A stretch of DNA of 64,000 nt from Oceanobacillus sojae (GTDB lineage: Bacteria > Bacillota > Bacilli > Bacillales > Amphibacillaceae), in the NCBI RefSeq assembly GCF_900162665.1, contig NZ_LT727813.1, positions 402,214-466,213 of the forward strand, read 5' to 3'. This document shows positions 45,650 through 54,484 of this stretch, piece by piece (the first letter of the stretch is position 1; the number at the start of each line of letters is the position of its first letter). The notes under the pieces were generated by a model. It was given only the letters and a program-made list of their open reading frames with translations, was not told the DNA's origin and did no database searches. Both the position numbers and the translations under genes were made by a program.

Positions 45650-45693
45650 AAAATGCTGATTGCAGGGTAACCTTCCCGCAACCAGCATTTCTT
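45650..45693 (-). terminator. Terminator after hemerythrin-domain gene
   Basis: AAATGCTG-TTGC-GGG pairs with CCC-GCAA-CAGCATTT with small bulges. On the minus strand it follows the stop at 45701. Confidence 0.75.
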
Positions 45694-45700
45694 CAATTAT

Positions 45701-46165
45701 TTAAAAACCGCTATAAGAATCACGATGGAATTTTCCATATACCTGATGCAGATATTTATCTGGAATTGCTTCCTCAATCATTGGAAAGACTTCTCTTTCT
45801 TCAAATCGGACATTGTTTTCTAATAATTCGCCAAGACGATTCATCTTTTCATATGGATCCTCTCTGTTTTCACGAATTGCATAAACAAGACTACGGATTT
45901 GTATGTGCTGGTAGAGCATTTCTTTGATTAATTCAGTATTTGGTTTTTCAGCAAATACTTCATAAAGCGGCAGCAGAATCTCTTCTTCATCCCGAAAATG
46001 ATCCGCCGCATCCCTCTCCCAATATTCAATTAGATCTCTAATCGATTCTCCTAATGATTTATCTGTCTTTTCTGTCCCGGCCTGCTTTAATTCCATTGCT
46101 TGTACTAATGCATGATGATGGTGATGCGATAATGGTTTCAGAGCATCATGCCTCTGCTTTTTCAC
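45701..46165 (-). CDS. Hemerythrin HHE-domain protein
   Basis: 154 aa, GTG start 7 nt after GGAGGTG. The diiron ligand set of HHE proteins is present: the first His in LSHHHHHALV, HFRDEEEILLPL, YQHIQIRSL and ENNVRFEEREVFP. The His run is native sequence that supplies the N-terminal ligand. Such proteins bind O2 or NO or repair Fe-S damage; the role here is unknown. Confidence 0.88.
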   Translation of the reverse strand: MKKQRHDALKPLSHHHHHALVQAMELKQAGTEKTDKSLGESIRDLIEYWERDAADHFRDEEEILLPLYEVFAEKPNTELIKEMLYQHIQIRSLVYAIRENREDPYEKMNRLGELLENNVRFEEREVFPMIEEAIPDKYLHQVYGKFHRDSYSGF

Positions 46166-46267
46166 AATAAAACACCTCCGACACTCTCTGATAAGCTCTC
46201 CCGGTTAAAATAAGAGGAGACGCTTCTCTTCAAGTATAAACCAAAGCCTGTCTGCTTTTATACTATT

Positions 46268-47701
46268 TTACGTTGATACAGTCTCTTTTTTTAGCAATAA
46301 ACTCCCCGAAACATAAGCGATCAGAGCTATAAGCATAGATGTCACAACAGAGTGCATCCCGAACGGCTGCGGATAAAATGTTTCAAAAATAATATAGCTG
46401 ATGACACCGGTGAGCATCGAAGCAATCGCTCCATGCCTGGTTCCACGTCTCCAATATAGTCCCAGGATAATCGGCCAGATAAAAGCAGCCTCCAACCCTC
46501 CCATGGAGAATAAATTCAGCCAGATAATTAAATCAGGCGGCTGCAGCGACATCAAAACAACAATGACTCCTATGATTGCAGTTGCGCCCATACTCCATTT
46601 GCGAATCGTCTTATTATTCGCATCAGGACGGATATAATTAAGATAGACATCCTTGACAATTGTGGAGCTCACCATTAGCAGCAGCGAGTTTACCGTCGTC
46701 ATAATCGCCGCCATTGGAGCAGCTAAAACAATCCCTGCAACCCATCCAGGTAACACTTGCTGCGCTAACTCCGGCATTACGGTATCACCAATTTCAATAC
46801 CAGGAAGCACTGCTTTTCCAAACACCCCAATTAGATGCATATTCAGCATAATAAAACCGACTACAAAGGTACTGATAATAATACCGCGATGCAGCGCCTT
46901 TGTGTTTTTATAGGACATCGCACGAACAGCAATCTGCGGCAAGGCAACCACACCGACACCGACTAATACCCAGAAGGAAGAAACATAGGCAGGTGTCAAG
47001 CTCCCGTCTGCACCGAATGGCGTAATCAGATTGGGATTCTCTGCGGCCAGATCATGCATAATCTGAGATACACCGCCTCCTGCGATAATAACTGCCACAA
47101 GTAAAATAAGCGTTCCCAGAAACATAATAATCCCCTGGATCCCGTCTGTGATGGCCACCGCCCGAAATCCGCCAACGACAACATATACTAAAACAGCCAA
47201 CGAAAAAATACATAAAGCTGTAAGATATGAGATGCCTGTCAATGATTGAACTAGACGTGCTCCACCGATCCATTGTGCAGACATCGCCGAGAACAGGAAA
47301 ATCAAAATACTTGCAGCAGAAAGAATTACAACCCATTTTGACTGATATCTTTCCTTTAAAAAATCAACAATCGTAACTGCCTTATACTTTCTTGTGACAA
47401 TGGCAAAACGTTTCCCGAGCACCATCAATACAAAATAGCCTGTTGCCAGCTGTGTCATGGATAACAGCACCCAGCCAAGTCCTTCATTATAGGCTGTTCC
47501 CGGCCCGCTCAAGAAGCTGCTTGCACTTCCATATGTAGTTACCAGTGTCATCGCCAAAATAAATCCGCCAAGACTTCTTCCGCCAAGAAAATATTCCTGT
47601 AAAAACGAGTCGGAGCGGCTGACGAATTTACCTGCCCAGATTCCAATCATAAAAACAATCACAATAAATATAAATAATGGTAAAACTGCTTCCAAATTCA
47701 T
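46268..47701 (-). CDS. panF: Sodium/pantothenate symporter
   Basis: 477 aa SSS-family symporter with about 13 helices. Diagnostic segments are FLGGRSLGGFILAMTLVTTYGSASSFLSGPG and YVVVGGFRAVAITDGIQG, both characteristic of PanF. It imports pantothenate for CoA synthesis. It lies downstream of the YhdT-type gene by 42 bp, the same pair found in enterobacteria, so cotranscription is likely. Confidence 0.93.
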   Translation of the reverse strand: MNLEAVLPLFIFIVIVFMIGIWAGKFVSRSDSFLQEYFLGGRSLGGFILAMTLVTTYGSASSFLSGPGTAYNEGLGWVLLSMTQLATGYFVLMVLGKRFAIVTRKYKAVTIVDFLKERYQSKWVVILSAASILIFLFSAMSAQWIGGARLVQSLTGISYLTALCIFSLAVLVYVVVGGFRAVAITDGIQGIIMFLGTLILLVAVIIAGGGVSQIMHDLAAENPNLITPFGADGSLTPAYVSSFWVLVGVGVVALPQIAVRAMSYKNTKALHRGIIISTFVVGFIMLNMHLIGVFGKAVLPGIEIGDTVMPELAQQVLPGWVAGIVLAAPMAAIMTTVNSLLLMVSSTIVKDVYLNYIRPDANNKTIRKWSMGATAIIGVIVVLMSLQPPDLIIWLNLFSMGGLEAAFIWPIILGLYWRRGTRHGAIASMLTGVISYIIFETFYPQPFGMHSVVTSMLIALIAYVSGSLLLKKETVST

Positions 47702-47743
47702 GACCTTTCTCCTTTGATATATCTGAAATGAAATATCCTTCCG

Positions 47744-48019
47744 CTATTCTTCCTCTTCTGCTTCTAAAGACATATCTTTAAAAAAGAATTTAACTACAAA
47801 CACCGTCAAGGCCATCATCACTATAAAACCAAGAATACAGCTGAAGAAAAACCACGCCGGAAATCCGAATATATAATGATAAGATTCCGGTGATTTACTT
47901 CCAAGTCCATAAGCAAATCCAAACCACCAGATAAAATTAAAAATAACAAGACCTACGCCAATCCACGCTTCCCGATTAGCTGTTTTATAGCGTTTATCGC
48001 TCCATTCTTTTTCTTTCAT
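47744..48019 (-). CDS. yhdT: YhdT-like small membrane protein (DUF997)
   Basis: 91 aa from the ATG at 48019, with GGGAG 8 nt upstream. Two membrane segments: IGVGLVIFNFIWWFGFAYGLG and FPAWFFFSCILGFIVMMALTV. The family is consistently encoded next to panF and probably assists the symporter, like the small subunits of other SSS carriers. Confidence 0.88.
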   Translation of the reverse strand: MKEKEWSDKRYKTANREAWIGVGLVIFNFIWWFGFAYGLGSKSPESYHYIFGFPAWFFFSCILGFIVMMALTVFVVKFFFKDMSLEAEEEE

Positions 48020-48073
48020 ACAAAAAGCTCCCATCCACCCAGAAAAGATTATGATCCTTTTTACTATAATAAT

Positions 48074-48122
48074 AAAAATTCCAAATGATATACAGCAGAA
48101 AGCATATCATTTGGAATTTTTT
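48074..48122. terminator. Bidirectional terminator
   Basis: Arms AAAAATTCCAAATGATAT and ATATCATTTGGAATTTTT pair perfectly around a 12-nt loop. It lies directly after the PNP-oxidase relic (minus strand). Confidence 0.85.
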
Positions 48123-48128
48123 AGCAGT

Positions 48129-48342
48129 TCATGGCCATAACAGAGATTTCTCCCAATGCCCATTGCGTAATTGATATTTTAAGCGGGAAAGCTTTCTGCT
48201 GTCAGCAGCCTGCCAAAACTCAACTTCACTGGAGTCCACCCGCTACTGCGTCCAAACAGAAGAAACTGTATTTGGATTCTTCTCCAGCTTGCTGGTTTCT
48301 TCTTTTAAAGCCTCATCCAGTTCTTCCTCCCTCAGAAGCTAC
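48129..48342 (-). pseudogene. Relic of a pyridoxamine 5'-phosphate oxidase-family gene
   Basis: The minus strand reads EEELDEALKEETSKLEKNPN, then VSSVWTQ, a TAG (48243-48245), then RVDSSEVEFWQAADSRKL, ending in HWEKSLLWP and TGA. The EFWQ...SRL..Y......W....L.P pattern is the C-terminal dimerisation motif of PdxH-type flavoenzymes, in which the TAG replaces the usual Tyr of YRV. A further frame disruption lies near 48335, and the N-terminal FMN-binding half is missing. Its own terminator survives at 48074. Confidence 0.75.
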
Positions 48343-48368
48343 TTATTTTATTAGATCATGCTTCTCTT

Positions 48369-49361
48369 TTAGAGTATTATCTCAGCCAGCAGACGATACG
48401 ATTTTTTCTTGGCTTCAAAATCAAAAATATTATTGATAACCATAAATTCATTCGTCTGGTATTTTTCTTGTAATTCTAATAACTGTTGTTTGACAGATTC
48501 AGGTGTACCGATAATACACCGTTTTCTATTTTCCCTGATAATCTCTCTGTCTTCCTGACTCAGCCTGTGCCTGCGAATATCTTCTATAGCAGCTACTTTT
48601 GTTCCCAGCCCTTTGCTCACATTCAATAACCACTTATCCTGCGTAATCGCATGCTCCTCTGCTTCCTCTTCTGTCTCTGCACAGACAATAAAAATACAGA
48701 CAACAGACTCCGGTTCTTTCATAATAAAAGACGGAGAAAAGTTATCCTGATACGCTTGGAGAGCTTTCACACCATTTCCCGGGTAAATAAAATGGCCAAA
48801 CACAAAGCCGGTTCCCAGTTTCGCTGCATGTTTTGCACTTCGCTCTGATAAGCCTAACATCCAAAGCGGCGGTACCCGCTCAATGCGCGGACCAGCTTTT
48901 ACTAAACGAAAATCATGATCACGCGACAATGAATTATGCAAAAATCCTTGCAGATCAGCAATTTGCCTTGGAAATTCAGTCGAATTCCTGTCTGGATTAT
49001 CTATAAGCGCAGCTCTCGTCTCCGGAGAGCCCCCCGGAGAATTACCGATACCAATATCAATTCGATTTGGAAAAAATGCCGCCAATGTTTTGGCAATCTC
49101 AGCAACTTTATAAGCACTGTACTGCGGAAGCAGAATACCGCCGGAGCCTACACGGATACGGCTTGTTACAGAAGCAATTCTCGTCATGACAATTTCCGGA
49201 GCAGAAATAGCCAATCCATTCGTATTATGATGCTCCGCCACCCAGTAACGGTGATACCCAAGCTTTTCTGTCCATTTTGCCAGCTCCAGCGTATGCTGTA
49301 ATGCCGTTTCAGGAGTTTCCCCCATAGCAATCGGGGATTGGTCTAATACACTTAATTTCAT
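48369..49361 (-). CDS. LLM-class flavin-dependent oxidoreductase
   Basis: 330 aa from the ATG at 49361 (AAGGAA upstream); the frame runs 25 codons further upstream without an RBS. Luciferase-like monooxygenase barrel: LSVLDQSPIAMGETPETAL, RYWVAEHHN, RVGSGGILLPQYSAYKVAE and IDIGIGNSPGGSPETRAAL. It belongs to the YvbT-like single-subunit group that uses FMNH2; the substrate is unknown. It sits beside the PNP-oxidase relic, another flavoenzyme, with no proven link. Confidence 0.9.
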   Translation of the reverse strand: MKLSVLDQSPIAMGETPETALQHTLELAKWTEKLGYHRYWVAEHHNTNGLAISAPEIVMTRIASVTSRIRVGSGGILLPQYSAYKVAEIAKTLAAFFPNRIDIGIGNSPGGSPETRAALIDNPDRNSTEFPRQIADLQGFLHNSLSRDHDFRLVKAGPRIERVPPLWMLGLSERSAKHAAKLGTGFVFGHFIYPGNGVKALQAYQDNFSPSFIMKEPESVVCIFIVCAETEEEAEEHAITQDKWLLNVSKGLGTKVAAIEDIRRHRLSQEDREIIRENRKRCIIGTPESVKQQLLELQEKYQTNEFMVINNIFDFEAKKKSYRLLAEIIL

Positions 49362-49407
49362 ATTGAACACGTTCCTTTTCCAGTTTAAGAAGCTTCTATA
49401 AATAATT

Positions 49408-49447
49408 AAAAAGCATAAATGCCATCTATACAACATTTATGCTTTTT
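49408..49447 (-). terminator. Terminator after MFS gene
   Basis: Perfect arms AAAAAGCATAAATG and CATTTATGCTTTTT flank a 12-nt loop, directly following the stop of the MFS gene on the minus strand. Confidence 0.88.
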
Positions 49448-49460
49448 AACCGCTCTGCTG

Positions 49461-50837
49461 CTATTCTTTTTTCTCCTTAATACGTATTGACAACAGCACA
49501 CCAAGCAACGCCGTCACAGCCATAATAATAAATGCGTACGTGGTTCCCCAGTAAGTTCCTGCCCGTTCCGGTGCATCTATCACAGAAGTAGTTATACTGA
49601 TAACAGTTGTTAAAATCACCACGCCAAAGGCCATCCCTAATTGGCGTACTGTATTTACAATGGCTGAATTATGAGCCATTTCCTTCTCATCCAATACATT
49701 TACACTGACAGAAACCAGCGGCATCAGCGATAAACCAAACCCTGTCATAAAAAAGCAAAAGTAAACCATAATCAAAAATGGAGAGCTGTCGATGTGCATC
49801 GTAGACATAAGCACCAGGGACAGCAGGGTAAAAGCAAAGCCGATTACAGCTAAAATTCTGCCGCCATACCGATCGTATAAATTTCCCGATACAACTGAAA
49901 CAATACAAAGCAGAATCGTACCGGGGACTAATAAAAATCCGGATAGAAAAGCACTTGTTTCCAGAACGTTTTGAGCAAACATCGGCAGGATGGTTTCTGC
50001 GGATAACAGGAGCATCATATCCATAAAGATGAGTACCACTGCCAGCAGAAATGTCCGATTTTGAAATAAGCGGACATTAAGAACGGGCACATCATCTGCC
50101 AGCTGTCGCCGTACAAATAGATATAATAAAACTGCACTGATAAAGAATGGCAAAATAACTAAGTAAATATCCAGTCCGGCGACACTTATATTGCTGATGC
50201 TAAAAATAAACAAAGAAAAAGCCCCTGCTGAAAGAATCACAGAGAGGATGTCCAGCCGTGCCTCATGTTTTTTCAATACATCCTTCATATAAAGAACAGC
50301 TAAAATGAAAAGAATCAGCACCAGCGGCAGCATCAACCAATGGAGGATACGCCAATGAAAAACATCAATAATCATCCCGGTCAAAGATGGCGCGCTTGCC
50401 GGCGCAACATTAACCACGCCTCCGAGCAGCCCCAGAGCAAATCCTCTTCTCGATTTTGGGAACACCGTAATTAAAATCGTTTGAATCACTGGCAATATCA
50501 CGCCTGTCCCAACCGCTTGAATCGCTCTGGCAAGAATTAATTGGATAAAGCTTTGTGAGAAGGCCCCAACAATAAGACCGGCAGCCATGCAAAGCAGCGC
50601 AAAAATTAACAGCGCCCTGGTTGAAAAGCGATTAGACAAATAACCGGTCAATGGGATAAATACAATAGTCGTTAATAAATAAATTGTCGTTAACCACTGA
50701 ACCTCCGTTGCATTAATCTGAAATTCTCTCATAATTGCCGGATAGGAAGTAATTAATAGAAATTGGCAAAATGTTAATAAAAATGCAGTCGCCATCGTAA
50801 CAATAATAACACCTTTATTTTCTATTTTATGCTGCAT
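49461..50837 (-). CDS. MFS drug-efflux transporter, DHA2 (14-TM) family
   Basis: 458 aa with about 14 hydrophobic segments. Motif A is seen as GYLSNRFSTR, and the antiporter motif C appears as LGLLGGVVNVAPASAPSLTG in helix 5, which marks the EmrB/QacA/LmrB class. It probably expels lipophilic drugs with proton antiport. RBS AAGGAGGAG. It lies 40 bp before the GNAT stop, whose gene is just upstream, and could be cotranscribed with it. Confidence 0.9.
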   Translation of the reverse strand: MQHKIENKGVIIVTMATAFLLTFCQFLLITSYPAIMREFQINATEVQWLTTIYLLTTIVFIPLTGYLSNRFSTRALLIFALLCMAAGLIVGAFSQSFIQLILARAIQAVGTGVILPVIQTILITVFPKSRRGFALGLLGGVVNVAPASAPSLTGMIIDVFHWRILHWLMLPLVLILFILAVLYMKDVLKKHEARLDILSVILSAGAFSLFIFSISNISVAGLDIYLVILPFFISAVLLYLFVRRQLADDVPVLNVRLFQNRTFLLAVVLIFMDMMLLLSAETILPMFAQNVLETSAFLSGFLLVPGTILLCIVSVVSGNLYDRYGGRILAVIGFAFTLLSLVLMSTMHIDSSPFLIMVYFCFFMTGFGLSLMPLVSVSVNVLDEKEMAHNSAIVNTVRQLGMAFGVVILTTVISITTSVIDAPERAGTYWGTTYAFIIMAVTALLGVLLSIRIKEKKE

Positions 50838-50876
50838 GGCTCCTCCTTATTTGTTGTGACGTTGCATATCATCCAA

Positions 50877-51311
50877 TTAATTAAACTGCTTTACCATTAA
50901 ATAATGCGGAATCCCGTCTTCCATAAATTCATCCGAAGCAGTTTCATATCCAAGCTTGTGATAAAACCCTTCTGCATGTGTCTGCCCATGCAGCTTTGCC
51001 TGAGTCAGCCCTTTTTCTAAAGCAATTTCCTCTAAGGACTTCACAACAGTCTTCCCAAGACCATATTTACGATAAGGCTTCAAAATACAGATCCGCTCCA
51101 GCTTCCCTACTCCCTCTACAGCTCTAATTCTTCCTACTCCTACAGGTTTATTTTCGTAATATACTAAAATATGATTGCAGTCAGCATCCAGCGAGTCAAA
51201 TTCATCAAACTCCTCTTCCTCTGCTACCTCCTGCTCCTTCACAAAGATTTCCTTTCTAATTTCAAAAACTTTCTGTAAATCCAGCTCATCTGTTACTATT
51301 TTATATGTCAT
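50877..51311 (-). CDS. GNAT-family N-acetyltransferase (YjcF-like)
   Basis: 144 aa from the ATG at 51311, with GGAGAGGAG upstream. Core motifs are VFEIRKEIFVKEQ, GVGRIRAVEGVGKLERICILKPYRKYGLGKTVV (acetyl-CoA loop) and AQTHAEGFYHKLGY-like HGQTHAEGFYHKLGYE. It resembles B. subtilis YjcF/ElaA-type enzymes. The acceptor is unknown. Confidence 0.88.
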   Translation of the reverse strand: MTYKIVTDELDLQKVFEIRKEIFVKEQEVAEEEEFDEFDSLDADCNHILVYYENKPVGVGRIRAVEGVGKLERICILKPYRKYGLGKTVVKSLEEIALEKGLTQAKLHGQTHAEGFYHKLGYETASDEFMEDGIPHYLMVKQFN

Positions 51312-51498
51312 TATTGTGCTCCTCTCCAAATTCATTTATTAAATGGCAGCTATCCATAGTAGCTATCATTATAAGGTAATCTATTATTGTTGTAAATGCA
51401 ACAATAATAAATTGTTTGATTTAAAAGCTTTGAAAAAGCCCCTTAGTCTAATTTCGACCAAGAGACCTCTTTCTTTCCCATAATGAAAACATTCCTTT

Positions 51499-52686
51499 TT
51501 ATTCTTTATCTTCTACCCTATTGAAGATTGCTTCCGGAATCATTTCAAAGCCTTCAATCACGGTGTTCTCTTCCACTTCAATCATTAGACAGAGCTTGCC
51601 GTCAAGTGTTGTCTGGCGCACATAACGTAAATCCTGCGGGCATACTTTAATATCAGCTACTTTAGTTTTAATTTTAATGGACTTAGACGTATATTTCGGA
51701 ACAATACTTGTTGCCTTCAACTCATATTTCTCGTCATCAATTACCTTTTTAAACGCGGACTCAACCTTTTCAGGATCAATATCCTGCACACCGCTGCTGG
51801 TTAATACCTTTTCGACATCCTTATAATCCAGCTTTGGTGCGTCAGGTTCTTCATTTTCTTCCACAACACGCTGGATCTCATCATATACATTCGCCAGTGT
51901 CGTCGTATTAATCTGCTCTCCAGCTACATCTTTAACTATTTCTTCAAAAACGATTTTATCATCCTCTGCGGTCATTGCTTCTTCAGCATTCAGAACTTCC
52001 TCAATCAGATGATAATCCAGCTCATATGGTTTAGAGGCGGAATAAAGCACATGATTCACATCTGCTGCACCACCAGTAAAGGACGGAAACAAGAAACCGC
52101 CAATCGGTGCTTTTAAATTAATCACCGGATCCACGACAAAATGGTATTTAAATTCCTTCTCCACATAATCAAAAAGCAGCTCTTTTTTCGGGTCCATTGT
52201 TTTGTTGATGCTGCATAAAATAAAAGGACTTGAATAAACTCTGTCCCTGCTGCTTTCTTCTGCTTCTTCATTACTTCGTTTCGTAGGCTTCGCATATTCC
52301 CCATGAATAAATGTAACGACAATATCCATCTCATACTGCTTATCCTTCAGCATTTTCGCTACCAGCTCCAGCATCTGCTCCTTCCATTCCTCTGTATCTC
52401 CAGAGAGCATGGCCTTATGAAGAATAAGCTGACTGCTGTCTTCCACATCACGCTGAAACTTAAGCTCAAATAATTTCTGATCTAACTGACCTGTCAGCAC
52501 CTTTTTAAAATTCGCCATAAACAAGTCCTTCTGCTCGTCCTCCAGCAATTCAAACGGCGTGCTTTCGTAATGGTAGATTTCACTTGATTCCTTCATAATA
52601 TATACATTAAAAATATCCTGGATTTTTAATAAATCATTATTTACTTTGAATTGTTTTTTTATATCTGCAATATCTTTTTTATTCAA
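51499..52686 (-). CDS. DUF4317 domain protein
   Basis: 395 aa. The TTG at 52686 is chosen: AGAGGAG lies 8 nt upstream and the family N-terminus begins NKKDIADIKKQFK. Hallmarks are VYIMKESSEIYHYES, DLFMANFKKVLTGQLDQKLF, FILCSINKTMDPKK and GFLFPSFTGGAADVNHVLY. It is a cytoplasmic Firmicutes protein of unknown function. Confidence 0.88.
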   Translation of the reverse strand: MNKKDIADIKKQFKVNNDLLKIQDIFNVYIMKESSEIYHYESTPFELLEDEQKDLFMANFKKVLTGQLDQKLFELKFQRDVEDSSQLILHKAMLSGDTEEWKEQMLELVAKMLKDKQYEMDIVVTFIHGEYAKPTKRSNEEAEESSRDRVYSSPFILCSINKTMDPKKELLFDYVEKEFKYHFVVDPVINLKAPIGGFLFPSFTGGAADVNHVLYSASKPYELDYHLIEEVLNAEEAMTAEDDKIVFEEIVKDVAGEQINTTTLANVYDEIQRVVEENEEPDAPKLDYKDVEKVLTSSGVQDIDPEKVESAFKKVIDDEKYELKATSIVPKYTSKSIKIKTKVADIKVCPQDLRYVRQTTLDGKLCLMIEVEENTVIEGFEMIPEAIFNRVEDKE

Positions 52687-52889
52687 AATGGATTCTCCTC
52701 TGATTCTTAATCGGCCTATCATTTTTCTGCCGGATTTTCAGCAGCGTCTATCTATTTTATCATAAATTAGTAGGAGGTGTTCTTCTATTCCTCTAAGTTT
52801 TTCAGGAGCAAAAATAACAAATAAATAAGCCTTCTGATAACAGAAAGCTCCTTCATTTGGATTCCTTTATTTACTTATATTTTCTTCGA

Positions 52890-53306
52890 TTACTTACTAT
52901 GTTGATAGTTTAGAATCTCTTTTTTATAAGCTGTAAAGTCATCTAAATGTTTCACTATAATAGATTTCATAATATCAAGATTTAACGCTTGATAATCATG
53001 CACAGCAATATTTATAAAACCAACCATCGCTTTTAACCGGCTTGCAATCGGTTGACTGATGATATGATGCATTTCCAACATATCAAAAGCATCTCTGCTC
53101 GTTTGAGGCAAACCCAGCTTTTCTGTTGAGATAATATGCATAGCTAAGTCTATAGCTGCCTCACAGACTCTTTGAATATTTAATATAATAAAGTCCTGTT
53201 TCGTGCAATCTTTTAAATTAGCAGTATCTTCCTTATAGACTTCTTTTACACGAATAAGGCACCTTTCTATAATCGCTACCTTATTAAAAATAACATCACT
53301 CTCCAT
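52890..53306 (-). CDS. HepT-like (DUF86) toxin with altered catalytic motif
   Basis: 138 aa all-helical HEPN protein. In active HepT RNases the motif is R-x4-H-x-Y (typically GFRN..VHxY). Here it reads GFINIAVHDY, so the catalytic Arg is Ile (codon ATA, one base from AGA) while His and Tyr remain. The gene overlaps the MntA-like gene by 11 bp as in active pairs. The loss of Arg suggests an inactive toxin. Confidence 0.82.
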   Translation of the reverse strand: MESDVIFNKVAIIERCLIRVKEVYKEDTANLKDCTKQDFIILNIQRVCEAAIDLAMHIISTEKLGLPQTSRDAFDMLEMHHIISQPIASRLKAMVGFINIAVHDYQALNLDIMKSIIVKHLDDFTAYKKEILNYQHSK

Positions 53307-53688
53307 ACACAGATCGCCCGTCTTTTATCTTCTCCAAAATCGGTTGACGTGCTTCATTCAACTTTACATAAGAACTTAGGGCTGTCATTCGCTGTTGATA
53401 AAAGTAATCTTTATCATCCGTATAAATCAGTATACCCGAATCATAAATTTGTGCTTGAAATACTGTCGAAGCATCCTTTAAATGAATCAAGTCTACATCT
53501 ATATTTAATACGTCTGCCAATTCCTGAGCGGCCATAAATATATTGTAAGCAGAGGGGGAACCATTTTTACACTGAAAAGCAATATCCAAATCACTTTCTT
53601 TATGGTTTGTTGCTTTAGCATAAGAACCAAATATTAAAATAAATGATGGACTAAATTTCGCAACAAGAAAATCTTCAACTATTTTAAC
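53296..53688 (-). pseudogene. MntA-type nucleotidyltransferase antitoxin without a start codon
   Basis: The open frame encodes about 130 residues. It contains the complete GSx10DxD motif (GSYAKATNHKESDLD), preceded by KIVEDFLVAKFSPSFILIF, and ends QPILEKIKDGRSVYGE. MntA enzymes AMPylate the Tyr of HepT. Between the in-frame TAG (53689-53691) and the motif there is no ATG, GTG or TTG; the first TTG falls within the DxD motif. Either the start was lost or an unusual codon such as ATA is used. Confidence 0.75.
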
Positions 53689-53708
53689 CTAAATGTATCA
53701 TAAAAGCC

Positions 53709-53737
53709 TTGATGTACCCTCAACAAAAGTATATAAT
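53709..53737 (+). promoter_or_regulatory. Sigma-A promoter of the tRNA gene
   Basis: TTGATG (53709-53714) and a perfect TATAAT (53732-53737) are separated by 17 bp. Transcription would start about 35 bp before the tRNA 5' end. Confidence 0.7.
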
Positions 53738-53779
53738 ATTATTGTTCGTTGATTTCTAATACACCATTAAAATATTTTC

Positions 53780-53850
53780 GGGGCCTTGGTATAATGGGAT
53801 TACGTTTGACTGGCAGTCAAATAATACGGGTTCGATTCCCGTAGGCTCCA
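53780..53850 (+). tRNA. tRNA-Ala (anticodon GGC), no encoded CCA
   Basis: A 71-nt cloverleaf folds. The acceptor GGGGCCT/AGGCTCC includes G3-U70, the alanine identity pair. The anticodon stem TTTGA/TCAAA holds loop CTGGCAG with anticodon GGC. The T-arm ACGGG-TTCGATT-CCCGT is perfect and A73 is present. The D-stem has only three pairs (GTA/TAC). TTT follows A73, so CCA must be added after transcription. It has its own promoter and a strong terminator. Confidence 0.82.
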
Positions 53851-53853
53851 TTT

Positions 53854-53903
53854 AAAAAGCAGGCTTCTCATTCTAGTTTTAGAATGAGAAGCCTGCTTTT
53901 TGT
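53854..53903 (+). terminator. Strong terminator after tRNA-Ala
   Basis: Perfect 21-bp arms starting AAAAAGCAGGCTTCTCATTCT pair with the segment 53881-53901, followed by a short GTT tail. Confidence 0.92.
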
Positions 53904-53960
53904 TAGGTTGTAGAGCCTCCATTTTTTTATGTCAGCCTGCAAATCCATGTTTTACGTTAA

Positions 53961-54173
53961 GTTAAATTCAAAGAAACCCGTTTTGAAAAAGAGTGATCAA
54001 ATTCGAAACGAAAATACGGCTGGGTTGACAAATGGGCCAAGATGACCGGTGAGCGGGCCAGAATTGATGCTAAGGTTAATAACACATATATTATATACGA
54101 CAAAGATGGCTTGCTTGTAAAGGAGTACCCCAATGATGAAATTGTACCCTTCCATAACGTTGGTGAATCTTAA
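53961..54173 (+). pseudogene. Relic of an antitoxin-like gene upstream of a zeta-like kinase
   Basis: The frame reads VKFKETRFEKE, then TGA, then SNSKRKYGWVDKWAKMTGER, ending EYPNDEIVPFHNVGES and TAA. The conserved part (ARIDAKVNNTYIIYDKDGLL) resembles small proteins encoded just before zeta-like kinases. There is no start codon with an RBS at the front and an internal TGA interrupts it (one base from TGG). The stop overlaps the kinase ATG as TAATG. Confidence 0.6.
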
Positions 54174-54484
54174 TGCATATGCATCAGCCAATATTATTTG
54201 TATTTGCAGGCAATAACGGCAGTGGAAAAAGCACTATTCGCAATCTGATTATCGACAAAATTGGTGTTGATATTAACATAGATGCGGATGCTATAGCACG
54301 ACGATTGGATCTAGAAAATCCGACTGCAAAAAGAGTTTCTGCGGGAAAAGAAGTTATCAAATCAGTCAATCAATATATAAAAGAAGGTAAAGACTTTTCA
54401 ATTGAAACAACTCTTGCCGGAAAGAATGCGCTTAGACAAATAGCGAAAGCCCAATTTAATTACATTCCTTCCTCTTTTCAGTAG
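54173..54484 (+). pseudogene. Truncated zeta-toxin-like P-loop kinase
   Basis: 103 aa starting at the ATG coupled to the antitoxin relic. Walker A is FAGNNGSGKST, and the zeta-type segments INIDADAIARRL and FSIETTLAGKNALRQI are intact. Full-length relatives are about 190-200 aa; here the sequence diverges after IAKA and stops 10 codons later. The C-terminal half with the substrate-binding Arg residues is missing, so it should be inactive. Confidence 0.75.

Noticed and set aside
46130-46150. Run of five His in the hemerythrin-domain protein could be an engineered tag.
   Set aside because: The run sits where HHE proteins need their first iron-ligand His, within normal family sequence.
54173-54484. 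Functional zeta-type toxin gene.
   Set aside because: The frame ends at about half the family length and lacks the C-terminal substrate-binding part; it is recorded as a pseudogene.
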